Assembly (NCBI GenBank): GCA_965116335.1
Contig: OZ220677.1
Coordinates: forward strand, 2,666,001 to 2,730,000
Direction of reading: 5' to 3'
DNA from: G963663315 sp965116335
GTDB lineage: Bacteria > Pseudomonadota > Gammaproteobacteria > Arenicellales > Poriferihabitantaceae
Length of the DNA: 64,000 bases
The notes under the pieces are model-generated. The model was not told the origin of the DNA. It saw only the letters and a list, made by a program, of their open reading frames with translations, and did not search any database. Positions 17,501 to 25,794 of this stretch are shown here, one piece after another; position 1 is the first letter of the stretch, and the number at the start of each line of letters is the position of its first letter. A program made the translations under genes and the position numbers.

Positions 17501-19387
17501 GTCGAAATCCAGTATCCTGAACTCTTCTCCACTGGTTTTCCGGATTCGATAGGGTCGCCCACTGTGTATGATGACTCCCATGTTTTCAAGAATGGGCAAA
17601 ATATCAGACAGGGCGGTAGAGCCATGGCGGGAGTACAGTTTGAAACTGGCCCGCTTGCGATCATTCGCATCCGTGTCTTGTCGTGTTACCGGAGTCAGGG
17701 TCGCCTGGATGCCCGCTTCGGGAATCTGATCCAGTATCTGTATATCAAGAACGGCCTGATCAACGGGGAAATCGTATTGATACGCGCTGGAGAATCCGTC
17801 ACGATAATCTTCCAGACAGGCCGCCGCTCTGACCGGATCAAACCGGGGTTTCAGGCTTTCCAGCAGTTTGTCGTTCCAACTCCTGGCCAGGTGCTGAACT
17901 TGCTTTTCCAGAGCTTGCTGGTCGACAGGCAACCTGAGCACCGTCTGGTCTTCGGGGTCGGTATGCAGGATGAAATGAATCCGGGTAAGAATGGAGGTCG
18001 AGAAATAGACATCAAATTCGACCTCTTGCGCGTTCATCTGTTCGGCCAGGTAATTCTGTATGGTGACTCTTAATCCCGTATCGAATACATCCCTCGGCAC
18101 ATATACCAGACAGGAATAAAAGTGACCGCAGATGTTCTTGTGAATATATAACCGGGTTTTTCTCCTTTCCTGATTCAGTAACGTCATTCCCATTGAATAG
18201 AGCTGTTTGAATTCCATGTGAAACAGCTTGTCTCGCGGTAGTGTCTCAAGAATATTACGTAGCTCCTTGTAAGAATAACCGTTTTTACGCAATGTGCTGG
18301 TGGTCAGGACAGCACTCGCTTTTTTGCGTATATGAGGAATATCAGAGGTTGGCAGAACTGCGGTGGAGCCGGCAAGGAACCCCAGAAAACAGCTGATTCG
18401 CAGGCTCGACAGCGGGTTTTTGGAATCAGGGTCGCCTGGCTCCTGTTTGACCAGGATGCAATCCATGTGCCGGTCTCTGTGGATGTTCGCCCGTTCCCGT
18501 GTTTTTGTGAATACAACCGGAGAATCCTCGTGGAATGCGACGGGCGGCAGAGTGTCCCGCATCAGGTCGGCGCCATCCTCTCTGGCGGTGCGTAATACGC
18601 CGAGTGGTGAAGACGGATTCAGTTGAAAACTACCGGCTTCCCCTGAGGCTGTCTGCTCCAGTTCACAAAAGCCGAGAAACAGGAAGTGATCCTCGGTCAT
18701 CCACTGGAAAAACTCTGGATATTCGGAGAAGTCCGGATTTGACCGGACTGCTTTCAGGGCCTCGGCTTCTTCAAGAGCTCGTGTGCTCATCGCCGGCCAG
18801 TCTTCTACTACCGTTTCTATATTGCACAGTGTCCGGCTCAGTAACCGTGTGATTTCCTCATGCTCATTCTCCGGGATATAATCAACCAGAAACTGGATAA
18901 ACGATTCAATACGAACCTCATCGGATTCTGCATTCCTCTCCTTGTCCAGAATGTCCTGCCTGGAGCTGTACCTGCTGTATCCGGTTGCAATATTCTCTTT
19001 ACAACGGCTCACCCGGAATACGGGATGTATGGTTCGGTGCGGTGTTTTTCCCAGTCTGTTCAAACAGATACACAAGGAATTGATAATGAATGGGAAGTCG
19101 TCCAATACGACATAGATAATCGTCTGTGCCGGTTCACTCTCGGTCTGGTTTCCATCGGCACTACTGAAATTCTGCAGCCGAACAATGGTTTCACCGGGCT
19201 TTCGGACTTCTCCCAGTTTCTGGTGTGTCAGCGCGAGACTTCTAAAATCCGAAGCCTTCTCTGTTCGGTAATCCTGACCGGAAAGGCGGTGATAATAGGC
19301 TCTCAGGTATTCAATCTCCAACGCAGTCGGTGGGCAACTGGATTCATTCAAGGTCGAAATCAAGGATTCGGTAACGGCATTTTCCAT
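14534..19387 (-). CDS. gdhB: NAD-specific glutamate dehydrogenase, large (about 180 kDa) type
   Basis: A 1617-residue enzyme of the large NAD-glutamate dehydrogenase family, which oxidatively deaminates glutamate to 2-oxoglutarate and ammonia. The long N-terminal regulatory part precedes the catalytic core, visible as GGLRWSERPEDFRTEVLGLV followed by KGGFV. The C-terminal helical region extends to the stop. Length matches the family. The gene is divergent from the exonuclease gene, and its stop overlaps the start of the defence-like operon, so that operon may be read through from the gdhB promoter. Confidence 0.95.
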   Translation of the reverse strand: MENAVTESLISTLNESSCPPTALEIEYLRAYYHRLSGQDYRTEKASDFRSLALTHQKLGEVRKPGETIVRLQNFSSADGNQTESEPAQTIIYVVLDDFPFIINSLCICLNRLGKTPHRTIHPVFRVSRCKENIATGYSRYSSRQDILDKERNAESDEVRIESFIQFLVDYIPENEHEEITRLLSRTLCNIETVVEDWPAMSTRALEEAEALKAVRSNPDFSEYPEFFQWMTEDHFLFLGFCELEQTASGEAGSFQLNPSSPLGVLRTAREDGADLMRDTLPPVAFHEDSPVVFTKTRERANIHRDRHMDCILVKQEPGDPDSKNPLSSLRISCFLGFLAGSTAVLPTSDIPHIRKKASAVLTTSTLRKNGYSYKELRNILETLPRDKLFHMEFKQLYSMGMTLLNQERRKTRLYIHKNICGHFYSCLVYVPRDVFDTGLRVTIQNYLAEQMNAQEVEFDVYFSTSILTRIHFILHTDPEDQTVLRLPVDQQALEKQVQHLARSWNDKLLESLKPRFDPVRAAACLEDYRDGFSSAYQYDFPVDQAVLDIQILDQIPEAGIQATLTPVTRQDTDANDRKRASFKLYSRHGSTALSDILPILENMGVIIHSGRPYRIRKTSGEEFRILDFDISRMDGVEFDPGINTERFESTFIQCWNGGIENDGFNHLTLLAGLNWREISMIRAYYRYLKQIRLRYSEQYIIDALIHNPLLAICVTRLFKEKFSPDLVRSRNGDLDSLNAEIKQLLEGVSTLDEERIIRALLDVVAATRRTNYFQLNENGEPKTWISFKLSSRTIPRIPEPAPEYEIFVYSPQVEGVHLRGGKVARGGLRWSERPEDFRTEVLGLVKAQRVKNAVIVPVGSKGGFVAKQLHKTEPGKTLQEVISCYEIYIKSLLDVTDNLAGTEIIPPDNVVRLDGDDPYLVVAADKGTATFSDIANGIAEQYGFWLGDAFASGGSAGYDHKKMGITARGAWESVKRHFRELGKDIQSNPFTVAGIGDMSGDVFGNGMLLSPQIRLVAAFNHQHIFIDPDPDPESSYQERRRLFDLPRSSWADYDQSLISAGGGIFSRSEKSITLSDQAKKALGATRDFWAPDDLINLILKAEVELLWNGGIGTYIKSTAESHSDAQDRNNDSLRVDASELRCKVIGEGGNLGMTQLARIEFSLNGGLCYTDAIDNSAGVDTSDHEVNIKILLNAEMQKGNLTVSERNTLLAQMEDKVADLVLANNYLQTQVLSLETSFRAGLMPEQMRAIQVLEDKGLLNRTLEFLPDEATLSNRFETGSYLTRPELAVLLSYSKMDLYQTLLDSDLPDAAYLESEIIQYFPSLLSERYHSQIQQHRLKREIISTQITNDLVGSMGITFHLNLANLTGAATDRITACYIAVRDITDSRRLFAEIQVLDNKVDADTQMQCFNYLTYAIESSVIWLLRNLPSSTDIDALVNRFKNGFNTLTNNTAAVVGSKDNRYRITLGNLIDKGLPDNLAHQISARVTLGNGLDIIQIALESGQPVEFIGKIYFGMIHSLGLSWLQNRIATLKVDNIWHERSRFSLSTDLRNHQSDIASIISRQSPTDNPETALSNWQEKNRSEIKKLKTMTEDLKKETEIDISMLSVLVSELGQFK

Positions 19388-19602
19388 TTTGTCATCCTGA
19401 AGTGGTCGCTGACATATTAGCCAGATTGGAACAATTTGCCAATCATAACATCCGTTATATATGGATCACTGATTTTTGCTGTCCATTTGCTTTGTTACGC
19501 CGGGCGGCTCGATATCCTTGTTTTAAGTCTGGAATCATCGGACAATCAGTTGCCCGGCAGATGTCGGAAACATTCACTCCTTTAAGGAACCACTTTACTA
19601 CT

Positions 19603-20403
19603 ATGAACCTTCTGGTCTTTGATATAGAAACCGTTGCCGATGTTGAAACCGGGCGTCGGTTGCATCAACTGAAAGATTTATCCGATGACGACGTGGCCAA
19701 GGTCATGTCAAGCAAGCAGCTGCAAAAAACCGGCAGGTCGGATTTCCTGCCGCTTCATCTGCATCGGGTTGTGGCTATTTCGATTCTGTTATGTACTAAA
19801 GAATCCATCCAATGCTGGTCGTTGGGGTCGCCGGATTCGTCAGAGAAAGAAATTATCACCCGGTTTTTTAATGGTATCAAACGTTATTCCCCGACTCTGG
19901 TCAGCTGGAATGGTTCCGGGTTTGATTTGCCGGTATTACATTATCGCTCGTTGCTGCATGGAGTGGACGCAGGGCACTACTGGGAAACCGGAGAAAGCGA
20001 AGGTAAACGCGAATTTCGCTTTAATAATTATCTGAGCCGGTATCACTGGCGGCATATTGATCTGATGGATATTCTGGCAGGATTCAATTTGCGGGCAGCG
20101 GCTTCGCTGGAATCCATCGCGATCATGCTCGGTTTTCCGGGTAAGCTGGGGATGAGTGGTGAGCGGGTGTGGGAGACTTTTCAACAAGGCGGGATCGACA
20201 GGATACGCAACTACTGTGAGACGGATGTCCTGAATACGTTTCTGGTATATTTACGCTGGGAGCTGGTTCGTGGAAACTTGGACGCAGACCGCTATCACGC
20301 CGAATGTGATCGGGTGCGGGCACTTCTGAGAGAGTCGGATAAGGAGCATTTCAGTGAGTTCCTGTCTGCCTGGGAAGCCGGGTCGTCCGATATTGCCGTT
20401 TAA
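19603..20403 (+). CDS. Predicted 3'-5' exonuclease (PolB-like, DnaQ superfamily)
   Basis: A 266-residue protein with the three exonuclease motifs of the DEDD superfamily: ExoI FDIET near the N-terminus, ExoII SWNGSGFDLPVL in the middle, and ExoIII YCETDVLNTFLVYLRW near the C-terminus. It matches the PolB-like predicted 3'-5' exonuclease family. The frame is open from 19402, but the ATG at 19603 has an upstream AAGGAAC Shine-Dalgarno sequence and begins directly at MNLLVFDIET, so the longer forms are unlikely. It is followed after three bases by rlmD. Whether the substrate is DNA or RNA is unknown. Confidence 0.88.
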   Translation: MNLLVFDIETVADVETGRRLHQLKDLSDDDVAKVMSSKQLQKTGRSDFLPLHLHRVVAISILLCTKESIQCWSLGSPDSSEKEIITRFFNGIKRYSPTLVSWNGSGFDLPVLHYRSLLHGVDAGHYWETGESEGKREFRFNNYLSRYHWRHIDLMDILAGFNLRAAASLESIAIMLGFPGKLGMSGERVWETFQQGGIDRIRNYCETDVLNTFLVYLRWELVRGNLDADRYHAECDRVRALLRESDKEHFSEFLSAWEAGSSDIAV

Positions 20404-20406
20404 TTC

Positions 20407-21726
20407 ATGACGGCAGTAGAGGCGCGGGTCGAGGATCTGACGCATGATGGCAGCGGGGTAGTCCGGCTTGAGAACCGGGTTTACTTTGTAGACGGAGCAT
20501 TACCCGGTGAATGGATTCGGTTCGAGCCGGGTAAAAAACGCCGAGGCAGGTTTTCAGGGGTGCTGCTGGAGGTGATTGAATCGTCTGCGGAGCGGGTGAC
20601 TCCACAGTGTGAATATTTCGGCGTATGCGGCGGTTGTGCCATGCAGCACCTGAACGGGCAGGCTCAGGCGCATTATAAGGAGAAAATCCTGTTCGACAAT
20701 CTTTCCCGAATCGGTCGGGTCTTTCCGCAATCCCGGATGCCGATGATTCAGGGGCCGACCAGCCATTACCGGCGTAAAGCCAGGCTGGGTGTCAAACTGG
20801 TCGCTAAAAAAGGAGGCATCCTGATCGGGTTTCGTGAACGAAAAAGCAGTTTTGTCACTCCACTGCAAAAATGCGTCACTCTGGATTCGAGGTTATCTGA
20901 TCGGTTGCCGGACCTGCATGACCTGGTTTGCGGGTTGACTCACAATGACCAGATACCACAAATCGAAGTGGCTGTTGGAGACGACTCGGTAGCCATGATC
21001 GTTCGGCATTTGCAGCCACTTGAAGCGGATGACGAGGTGCTTCTGCAGCGATTTTCCAGTGAATTTTCAGTCAATGTATATGTGCAGTCAGGGGGATTGG
21101 ACACGATCAGGCCGCTCTATCCGCCGGTTGCTGAACCCTTGAGCTATCGGTTGCATGGAACGGATGTTATCTTGAGGTTTTCCCCTTCGGACTTTATACA
21201 AGTCAATGCTTCCATCAACAATCAGATGGTTGATCGGGTGGTAGAATGGATGGACGCTGGTGCGGATGACTTCATTCTGGATTTGTTTTGTGGCCTGGGC
21301 AACTTCACGCTGCCAATAGCCCGATCCGGTGCCCCGACGCTCGGTATCGAGAGTGAACCGCGCCTGGTCAGCCAGGCTATCGAAAATGCGAAATCGAACG
21401 GCATCACGAATGCGGATTTTGTGGTCGGGGATTTATACGGTGGTAAGCCCGGTCGCCTGATTGAAGCAGGAGGGTATAATGTGCGGGGATTCAACAAGAT
21501 GTTGCTCGATCCGCCCCGTTCCGGGGCGTTGCAGGTGATTACGGAGCTGGTTCCTGAAGTTCTCCCTGATAAAATCATTTATGTATCCTGTAATCCGGCC
21601 ACACTGGCCCGAGACGCGAATGAACTGGTTAACCACCAGAATTATGTCCTGACCTCTGCCGGAGCCATCGACATGTTTCCGCACACCGCTCACGTAGAAT
21701 CTATCGCCTTGTTTGAGAGCACTTGA
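20407..21726 (+). CDS. rlmD: 23S rRNA (uracil-1939-C5)-methyltransferase RlmD
   Basis: Methylates C5 of a uracil in 23S rRNA using SAM. An N-terminal TRAM domain (VEDLTHDGSGVVRLENRVYF) is followed by iron-sulfur cysteines in CEYFGVCGGCAMQHL. FSPSDFIQVN and the SAM-binding ILDLFCGLGNFTLPIA come next, and then LLDPPRSGA and the catalytic Cys in YVSCNPATLARD. The 439-residue length is typical. It starts three bases after the exonuclease stop and precedes the rpmH cluster. Confidence 0.96.
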   Translation: MTAVEARVEDLTHDGSGVVRLENRVYFVDGALPGEWIRFEPGKKRRGRFSGVLLEVIESSAERVTPQCEYFGVCGGCAMQHLNGQAQAHYKEKILFDNLSRIGRVFPQSRMPMIQGPTSHYRRKARLGVKLVAKKGGILIGFRERKSSFVTPLQKCVTLDSRLSDRLPDLHDLVCGLTHNDQIPQIEVAVGDDSVAMIVRHLQPLEADDEVLLQRFSSEFSVNVYVQSGGLDTIRPLYPPVAEPLSYRLHGTDVILRFSPSDFIQVNASINNQMVDRVVEWMDAGADDFILDLFCGLGNFTLPIARSGAPTLGIESEPRLVSQAIENAKSNGITNADFVVGDLYGGKPGRLIEAGGYNVRGFNKMLLDPPRSGALQVITELVPEVLPDKIIYVSCNPATLARDANELVNHQNYVLTSAGAIDMFPHTAHVESIALFEST

Positions 21727-21784
21727 ATTTTCTGGTCAAACAGGGTAGATTCCGCAACCTTCTGACGGAAACTAAACAAATAAT

Positions 21785-21919
21785 ATGAAACGTACATTTC
21801 AACCCAGTGAAATCAAGCGCAAGAGAACCCACGGATTTCGTGAGCGTATGCGTACCCGGGGAGGGCGTGCGATTATCAATGCGCGCCGCGCCAGGGGCCG
21901 CGCTCGGTTAAGCGCCTGA
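21785..21919 (+). CDS. rpmH: 50S ribosomal protein L34
   Basis: A 44-residue basic protein beginning MKRTFQPSEIKRKRTHGFR and continuing with the family core RMRTRGGRAIINARRARGRARLSA. This is the canonical full-length L34 of the large ribosomal subunit. It sits just before rnpA, the near-universal arrangement. The 58 bp upstream contain no obvious strong terminator for rlmD, so the promoter position is unclear. dnaA, which often lies divergently upstream of rpmH, is not here. Confidence 0.98.
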   Translation: MKRTFQPSEIKRKRTHGFRERMRTRGGRAIINARRARGRARLSA

Positions 21920-21931
21920 CAAGATTGACTC

Positions 21932-22321
21932 ATGTCGCCGTTTGCGACTGGTTTTGGACGACATCAAAGATTATTGAAAGGCACTCAGTTCAAGGCGGTT
22001 TTTGATCGGAGGATTTCAGTTCGTGGCAGGTATTTCAGCTTGCATGTCGCCACCAGCGCACTTTCGTACGCCAGACTGGGGCTGGCTGTTTCCAGGCGGG
22101 TCAGTAAAAAAGCAGTTGAACGCAACCGGATCAAGAGACAGATCAGGGAATCATTTCGCGCCAATCAGTTGACGCTGTCGTCTGTGGATTGTTCGGTGGA
22201 TTGCGTGGTTGTGTCCCGGGCAGGCGGCGCGGAACAACCGAACCGGATATTGAAGAGAGACCTGGACAGTTTGTGGGGTAAAGCGAGTCGAAAATGCGAA
22301 AATTACCGAAAAAAATCGTGA
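21932..22321 (+). CDS. rnpA: Ribonuclease P protein component
   Basis: Protein subunit of RNase P, which supports M1 RNA in maturing tRNA 5' ends. The 129-residue sequence is basic and carries LGLAVSRRVSKKAVERNRIKRQIRESFR, the RNR signature for RNA binding. It starts 12 bp after rpmH and overlaps yidD by 28 bp at its 3' end, as commonly seen in this cluster. Confidence 0.97.
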   Translation: MSPFATGFGRHQRLLKGTQFKAVFDRRISVRGRYFSLHVATSALSYARLGLAVSRRVSKKAVERNRIKRQIRESFRANQLTLSSVDCSVDCVVVSRAGGAEQPNRILKRDLDSLWGKASRKCENYRKKS

Positions 22322-22530
22322 TTGCCCTGATTCGGATTTACCAGATGGCGCTGAGTCCTTTTCTGAGGCAAAGCTGTCGGTTCCAACCGGCCTGTTCGAG
22401 GTATGCGATCGAAGCGGTCGAGCGGCATGGCGTGATTTACGGCGCATGGCTGACGGTAAGACGGATCGGACGTTGCCACCCCTGGCATGAAGGGGGAGAT
22501 GATCCGGTCCCGGAAGGCAGATTGCGTTGA
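22294..22530 (+). CDS. yidD: Membrane protein insertion efficiency factor YidD
   Basis: A 78-residue protein with the family core LIRIYQMALSPFLRQSCRFQPACSRYAIEAVERHG, followed by RIGRCHPWHEGGDDPVPE. The conserved cysteines of RFQPACSRY and RCHPW are present. It is an inner-face membrane-associated protein that aids YidC-dependent insertion. The gene overlaps rnpA and precedes yidC, its functional partner. Confidence 0.96.
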   Translation: MRKLPKKIVIALIRIYQMALSPFLRQSCRFQPACSRYAIEAVERHGVIYGAWLTVRRIGRCHPWHEGGDDPVPEGRLR

Positions 22531-22582
22531 CCCGGACCCGGATCGTCCACGATTGCAAGAACCCGGCTGAAAATTGAATAAC

Positions 22583-24298
22583 ATGCCATTTCAAAAAATG
22601 ATGCTGTTCGTGGCGCTTGGCCTGGTGCTGGTCATGATCTGGCAATCCTGGGTCGAATTCCAGCACGAAAGATCGGTGGCCGGCGCTCCGACTACCGAGC
22701 GGGGCGTGGGGCAGTCTGGATCAGACGCGGACGTTCCCCGTGTCGATTTGACTGAGGATGTGCCGGAAGCTCCCGAGGTCACAGTCAATACGGAAAGCGT
22801 CGGGGCGGATGATGGGGTGGACGAGGTCGGCATGATACCAGGCACGGAGGGTAACGATGGCCGGATTATCCAGGTTACGACGGATCTGGTCAAAGCGCAA
22901 ATAGATACCCGGGGCGGGGATCTGATACGGGTGGAATTGCTGAAGCATCCGGTTAGTGTGGATACGCCCGATATTCCGTTCGTACTGATGCACCGGGATA
23001 ATCCGAACCTGTTTGTCGCACAAAGCGGGCTTATTGGAAAGGATCGGGAGTATCCCAATCATAATATCGAGTTTTCCGCATCGCAGTTCGAGTATCAGCT
23101 GGGTGACGACCAGAATCTGGATGTGATACTGACCTGGAGTGCCCCGGATGGAGTGGATTATGCCAAGATCTATCGTTTTCAGAGGGACAGCTACCGGATA
23201 GAGGTTGATTTTCAGGTCACCAACAATAGTGGTAAGCCGTGGACGGGGTTTGTCTATGGGCAGTTGAAGCAGACCGAAATTGAACAGGAGGGATCACTGG
23301 GTTTCCTGGGTCGGATACCCAGTTATAACGGAGCGGCGATTTATACCGAGGAAGACAAGTACGACAAAATCGACTACGGCGAGATTCAGGACGAGTCATT
23401 GAACAGGACCACGGTGGATGGATGGGTCGCGATGTTGCAACATTACTTTGTGGCCGCCTGGTTGCCGATGGAATCCGATCATTATCAGCTATATTCGGGC
23501 GTAAACAACAAGACGCCCAAACCGGAGTACCGCATCGGCTACAAGACAACCCGGCCAGTGACAGTCCAGCCCGGTCAGACCGGAGTCGTGCCGACCGCGC
23601 TGTTTGTCGGACCGAAAGAGCAGGTGCGTCTCGACCGACAGAACAAGAATGGACTGAAATTGACGGTGGACTACGGCTGGTTCACTCCGCTCGCCAACCC
23701 CCTGTTCTGGTTACTAAGCAAGATATACGGGATTACCCTGAACTGGGGGTGGGCCATTATCCTGCTGACGGTTCTGGTCAAGGCGGTTTTTTATCCTCTT
23801 TCCGCAGCCAGTTACAAGTCGATGGCGAAGATGAAGAAGTTGCAACCGAGAATGGCGACATTGAAAGAGCGGTACAGTGGTGACAAGCAGAAATTTCAAC
23901 AGGAAATGATGAAACTCTACAAGCAGGAGAAAGTGAATCCGGCAGGCGGGTGTTTGCCTGTGCTGGTGCAGATTCCGGTGTTCATTGCATTGTACTGGAC
24001 CTTGCTGGAGAGTGTGGAGCTGCGTCAGGCTGATTTCGTATGGTGGCTGAATGATCTTTCACTGCCCGACCCGTACTTTGTATTGCCGATCATCATGGGG
24101 TTGTCGATGCTGGCCCAGCACTTTCTGAATCCCGCCCCGGTTGACCCGATCCAGAAAAAGATCATGATGGCGCTGCCCTTCGTGTTCACTATCTTTTTCC
24201 TGTGGTTTCCGGCTGGCCTGGTTCTTTACTGGGTGGTCAATAACCTGCTTTCCATTGCACAGCAATACTATATCACCCGAAAGTTCCAGAGTGCCTGA
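22583..24298 (+). CDS. yidC: Membrane protein insertase YidC
   Basis: Inserts and folds inner-membrane proteins with or without SecYEG. The ATG at 22583 gives a 571-residue protein starting MPFQKMMLFVALGLVLVMIWQSW, the first membrane segment. A TTG at 22574 is also in frame. A large periplasmic domain of the Gram-negative type fills roughly residues 50-340. It is followed by the conserved C-terminal insertase core with LNWGWAIILLTVLVKAVFYPL and the remaining membrane segments ending LVLYWVVNNLLSIAQQYYI. It overlaps the proposed mnmE start by a few bases. Confidence 0.97.
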   Translation: MPFQKMMLFVALGLVLVMIWQSWVEFQHERSVAGAPTTERGVGQSGSDADVPRVDLTEDVPEAPEVTVNTESVGADDGVDEVGMIPGTEGNDGRIIQVTTDLVKAQIDTRGGDLIRVELLKHPVSVDTPDIPFVLMHRDNPNLFVAQSGLIGKDREYPNHNIEFSASQFEYQLGDDQNLDVILTWSAPDGVDYAKIYRFQRDSYRIEVDFQVTNNSGKPWTGFVYGQLKQTEIEQEGSLGFLGRIPSYNGAAIYTEEDKYDKIDYGEIQDESLNRTTVDGWVAMLQHYFVAAWLPMESDHYQLYSGVNNKTPKPEYRIGYKTTRPVTVQPGQTGVVPTALFVGPKEQVRLDRQNKNGLKLTVDYGWFTPLANPLFWLLSKIYGITLNWGWAIILLTVLVKAVFYPLSAASYKSMAKMKKLQPRMATLKERYSGDKQKFQQEMMKLYKQEKVNPAGGCLPVLVQIPVFIALYWTLLESVELRQADFVWWLNDLSLPDPYFVLPIIMGLSMLAQHFLNPAPVDPIQKKIMMALPFVFTIFFLWFPAGLVLYWVVNNLLSIAQQYYITRKFQSA

Positions 24299-25682
24299 GC
24301 AAGGAGTATGCCCTGAGCCGGAATCCGGGGATTCAACCGGCTTCACCAGTACCGATACCATTGTCGCTGTTGCCACTCCGCCGGGGCGCGGAGGGATCAG
24401 TGTTGTGCGGTTGTCCGGCCCGGATGTGAGACGTATCGCTAATCGGCTGATCGGCAGGTGTCCTGCTCCCCGCCATGCTTGCCATACCGATTTCCTGGAC
24501 CGTAACGGTCAGGTTGTTGACAATGGAATCGCTCTGTATTTCCCCGCTCCACACAGTTTTACCGGGGAGCCCACGCTTGAGCTCCAGGCGCATGGCAGCC
24601 CCGTGGTGATGCAAATACTCGTGCAGAATTGTCTCGCAGCGGGCGCCAGACTGGCTCAGCCCGGTGAGTTTTCCAGTCGCGCTTTCCTGAACGGGAAGCT
24701 GGATTTGACCCAGGCGGAGGCGATTGCGGATTTGATCGACAGCAGTACGCAGGCGGCGGCCCGATCTGCGCTCCAGTCGCTTCAGGGTGGCTTTTCGAAG
24801 CGCATCCATGAATTGGTAGAGGAAGTAACCCGCCTGCGGATTTTTGTCGAAGCCGCCATTGATTTCCCGGATGAGGAAATAGATTTCCTCGCGGACGCAA
24901 AGGTGGTCAATCAACTGGAACATCTGTCTTCATTATTCACTTCGTTAAAAAGCTCGGTTAAACAGGGAATGTTGTTGCGGGAGGGGCTGAAGGTGGTGTT
25001 GACCGGGTTACCAAACGCGGGAAAATCCAGTCTGCTCAATTATTTGTGCAATGATCAACGGGCGATTGTCAGCGATATTCCCGGTACTACACGGGATGTG
25101 CTGGAACAGTTTATCGATCTGGATGGGCTACCTGTGGAAATTGTCGATACCGCCGGGATCAGACCAGCTACCAGCGAAATTGAAGCGGAAGGGGTGCGCC
25201 GGGCGATTGTGCAGCAGAATCGTGCCGGGCTTACGCTTTTACTGGTTGATGACTCTGTGACTTCTGATTCCGGGGCGGATTCGCTGTTGGAAAAACTGGA
25301 TACACAGGCTCCGGTCCTGCTGGTGCGAAACAAAATCGACTTGACCGGCCGCAGTTTTGACTCCGGGACTGAAAACGAGGTGTGTGTGTCCGCCTTGACC
25401 GGACAGGGTATGGACATCCTGAAAGAAAAAATCAGATACATTGCCGGGTTTCGTGAGGTTGACGATAGCCACTTCCTCGCCAGGGAAAGACATATAGACG
25501 CGCTGGAGCGGGCGCAGGAATTCCTGCTCCGTGGCCTGGAACAGCAGAGAACATTCCGCGCCAGCGAATTGCTTGCTGACGATTTGAACTCTTGTCAGCG
25601 CGCTCTGTCGGAGATTACCGGAGAAGTCAGCAGTGATGATTTGCTGGGCATGATCTTCGGTACATTCTGTATCGGAAAATGA
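24291..25682 (+). CDS. mnmE: tRNA modification GTPase MnmE
   Basis: With MnmG, it installs carboxymethylaminomethyl groups at the wobble uridine of certain tRNAs. The N-terminal folate-binding domain starts TDTIVAVATPPGRGGISVVRLSG. The G domain has GLPNAGKSSLLN (G1), DIPGTTRD and DTAG, and the protein ends with the essential CIGK. The start is uncertain: GTG 24291 is proposed and overlaps the yidC stop, while a TTG at 24255 is also open. No ATG lies between 24255 and the conserved domain in this frame. Its partner mnmG is displaced downstream by two inserted genes. Confidence 0.96.
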   Translation: MPEQGVCPEPESGDSTGFTSTDTIVAVATPPGRGGISVVRLSGPDVRRIANRLIGRCPAPRHACHTDFLDRNGQVVDNGIALYFPAPHSFTGEPTLELQAHGSPVVMQILVQNCLAAGARLAQPGEFSSRAFLNGKLDLTQAEAIADLIDSSTQAAARSALQSLQGGFSKRIHELVEEVTRLRIFVEAAIDFPDEEIDFLADAKVVNQLEHLSSLFTSLKSSVKQGMLLREGLKVVLTGLPNAGKSSLLNYLCNDQRAIVSDIPGTTRDVLEQFIDLDGLPVEIVDTAGIRPATSEIEAEGVRRAIVQQNRAGLTLLLVDDSVTSDSGADSLLEKLDTQAPVLLVRNKIDLTGRSFDSGTENEVCVSALTGQGMDILKEKIRYIAGFREVDDSHFLARERHIDALERAQEFLLRGLEQQRTFRASELLADDLNSCQRALSEITGEVSSDDLLGMIFGTFCIGK

Positions 25683-25747
25683 CCATTTGCATGGTTGCGT
25701 TGCCAGCCGGGTATTAAATGTTTTCTCGTGTGGAAAATAATTATTTG

Positions 25748-25763
25748 TATAATCCTGTATAAT
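25748..25763 (+). promoter_or_regulatory. Two adjacent TATAAT -10-like boxes
   Basis: The mnmE-channel gene gap contains two perfect TATAAT hexamers ten bases apart (25748-25753 and 25758-25763), about 32-47 bp before the channel ORF. No good -35 box is seen for either. They suggest that the inserted pair has its own promoter rather than depending on mnmE read-through. Confidence 0.45.
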
Positions 25764-25794
25764 ATGGCGAAATTATGGACAGCCCGCCCATTGG

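Noticed and set aside
22591..23062. Long ORFs antisense to yidC
   Set aside because: They are shadows of the conserved periplasmic domain coding region, with no signatures of their own.
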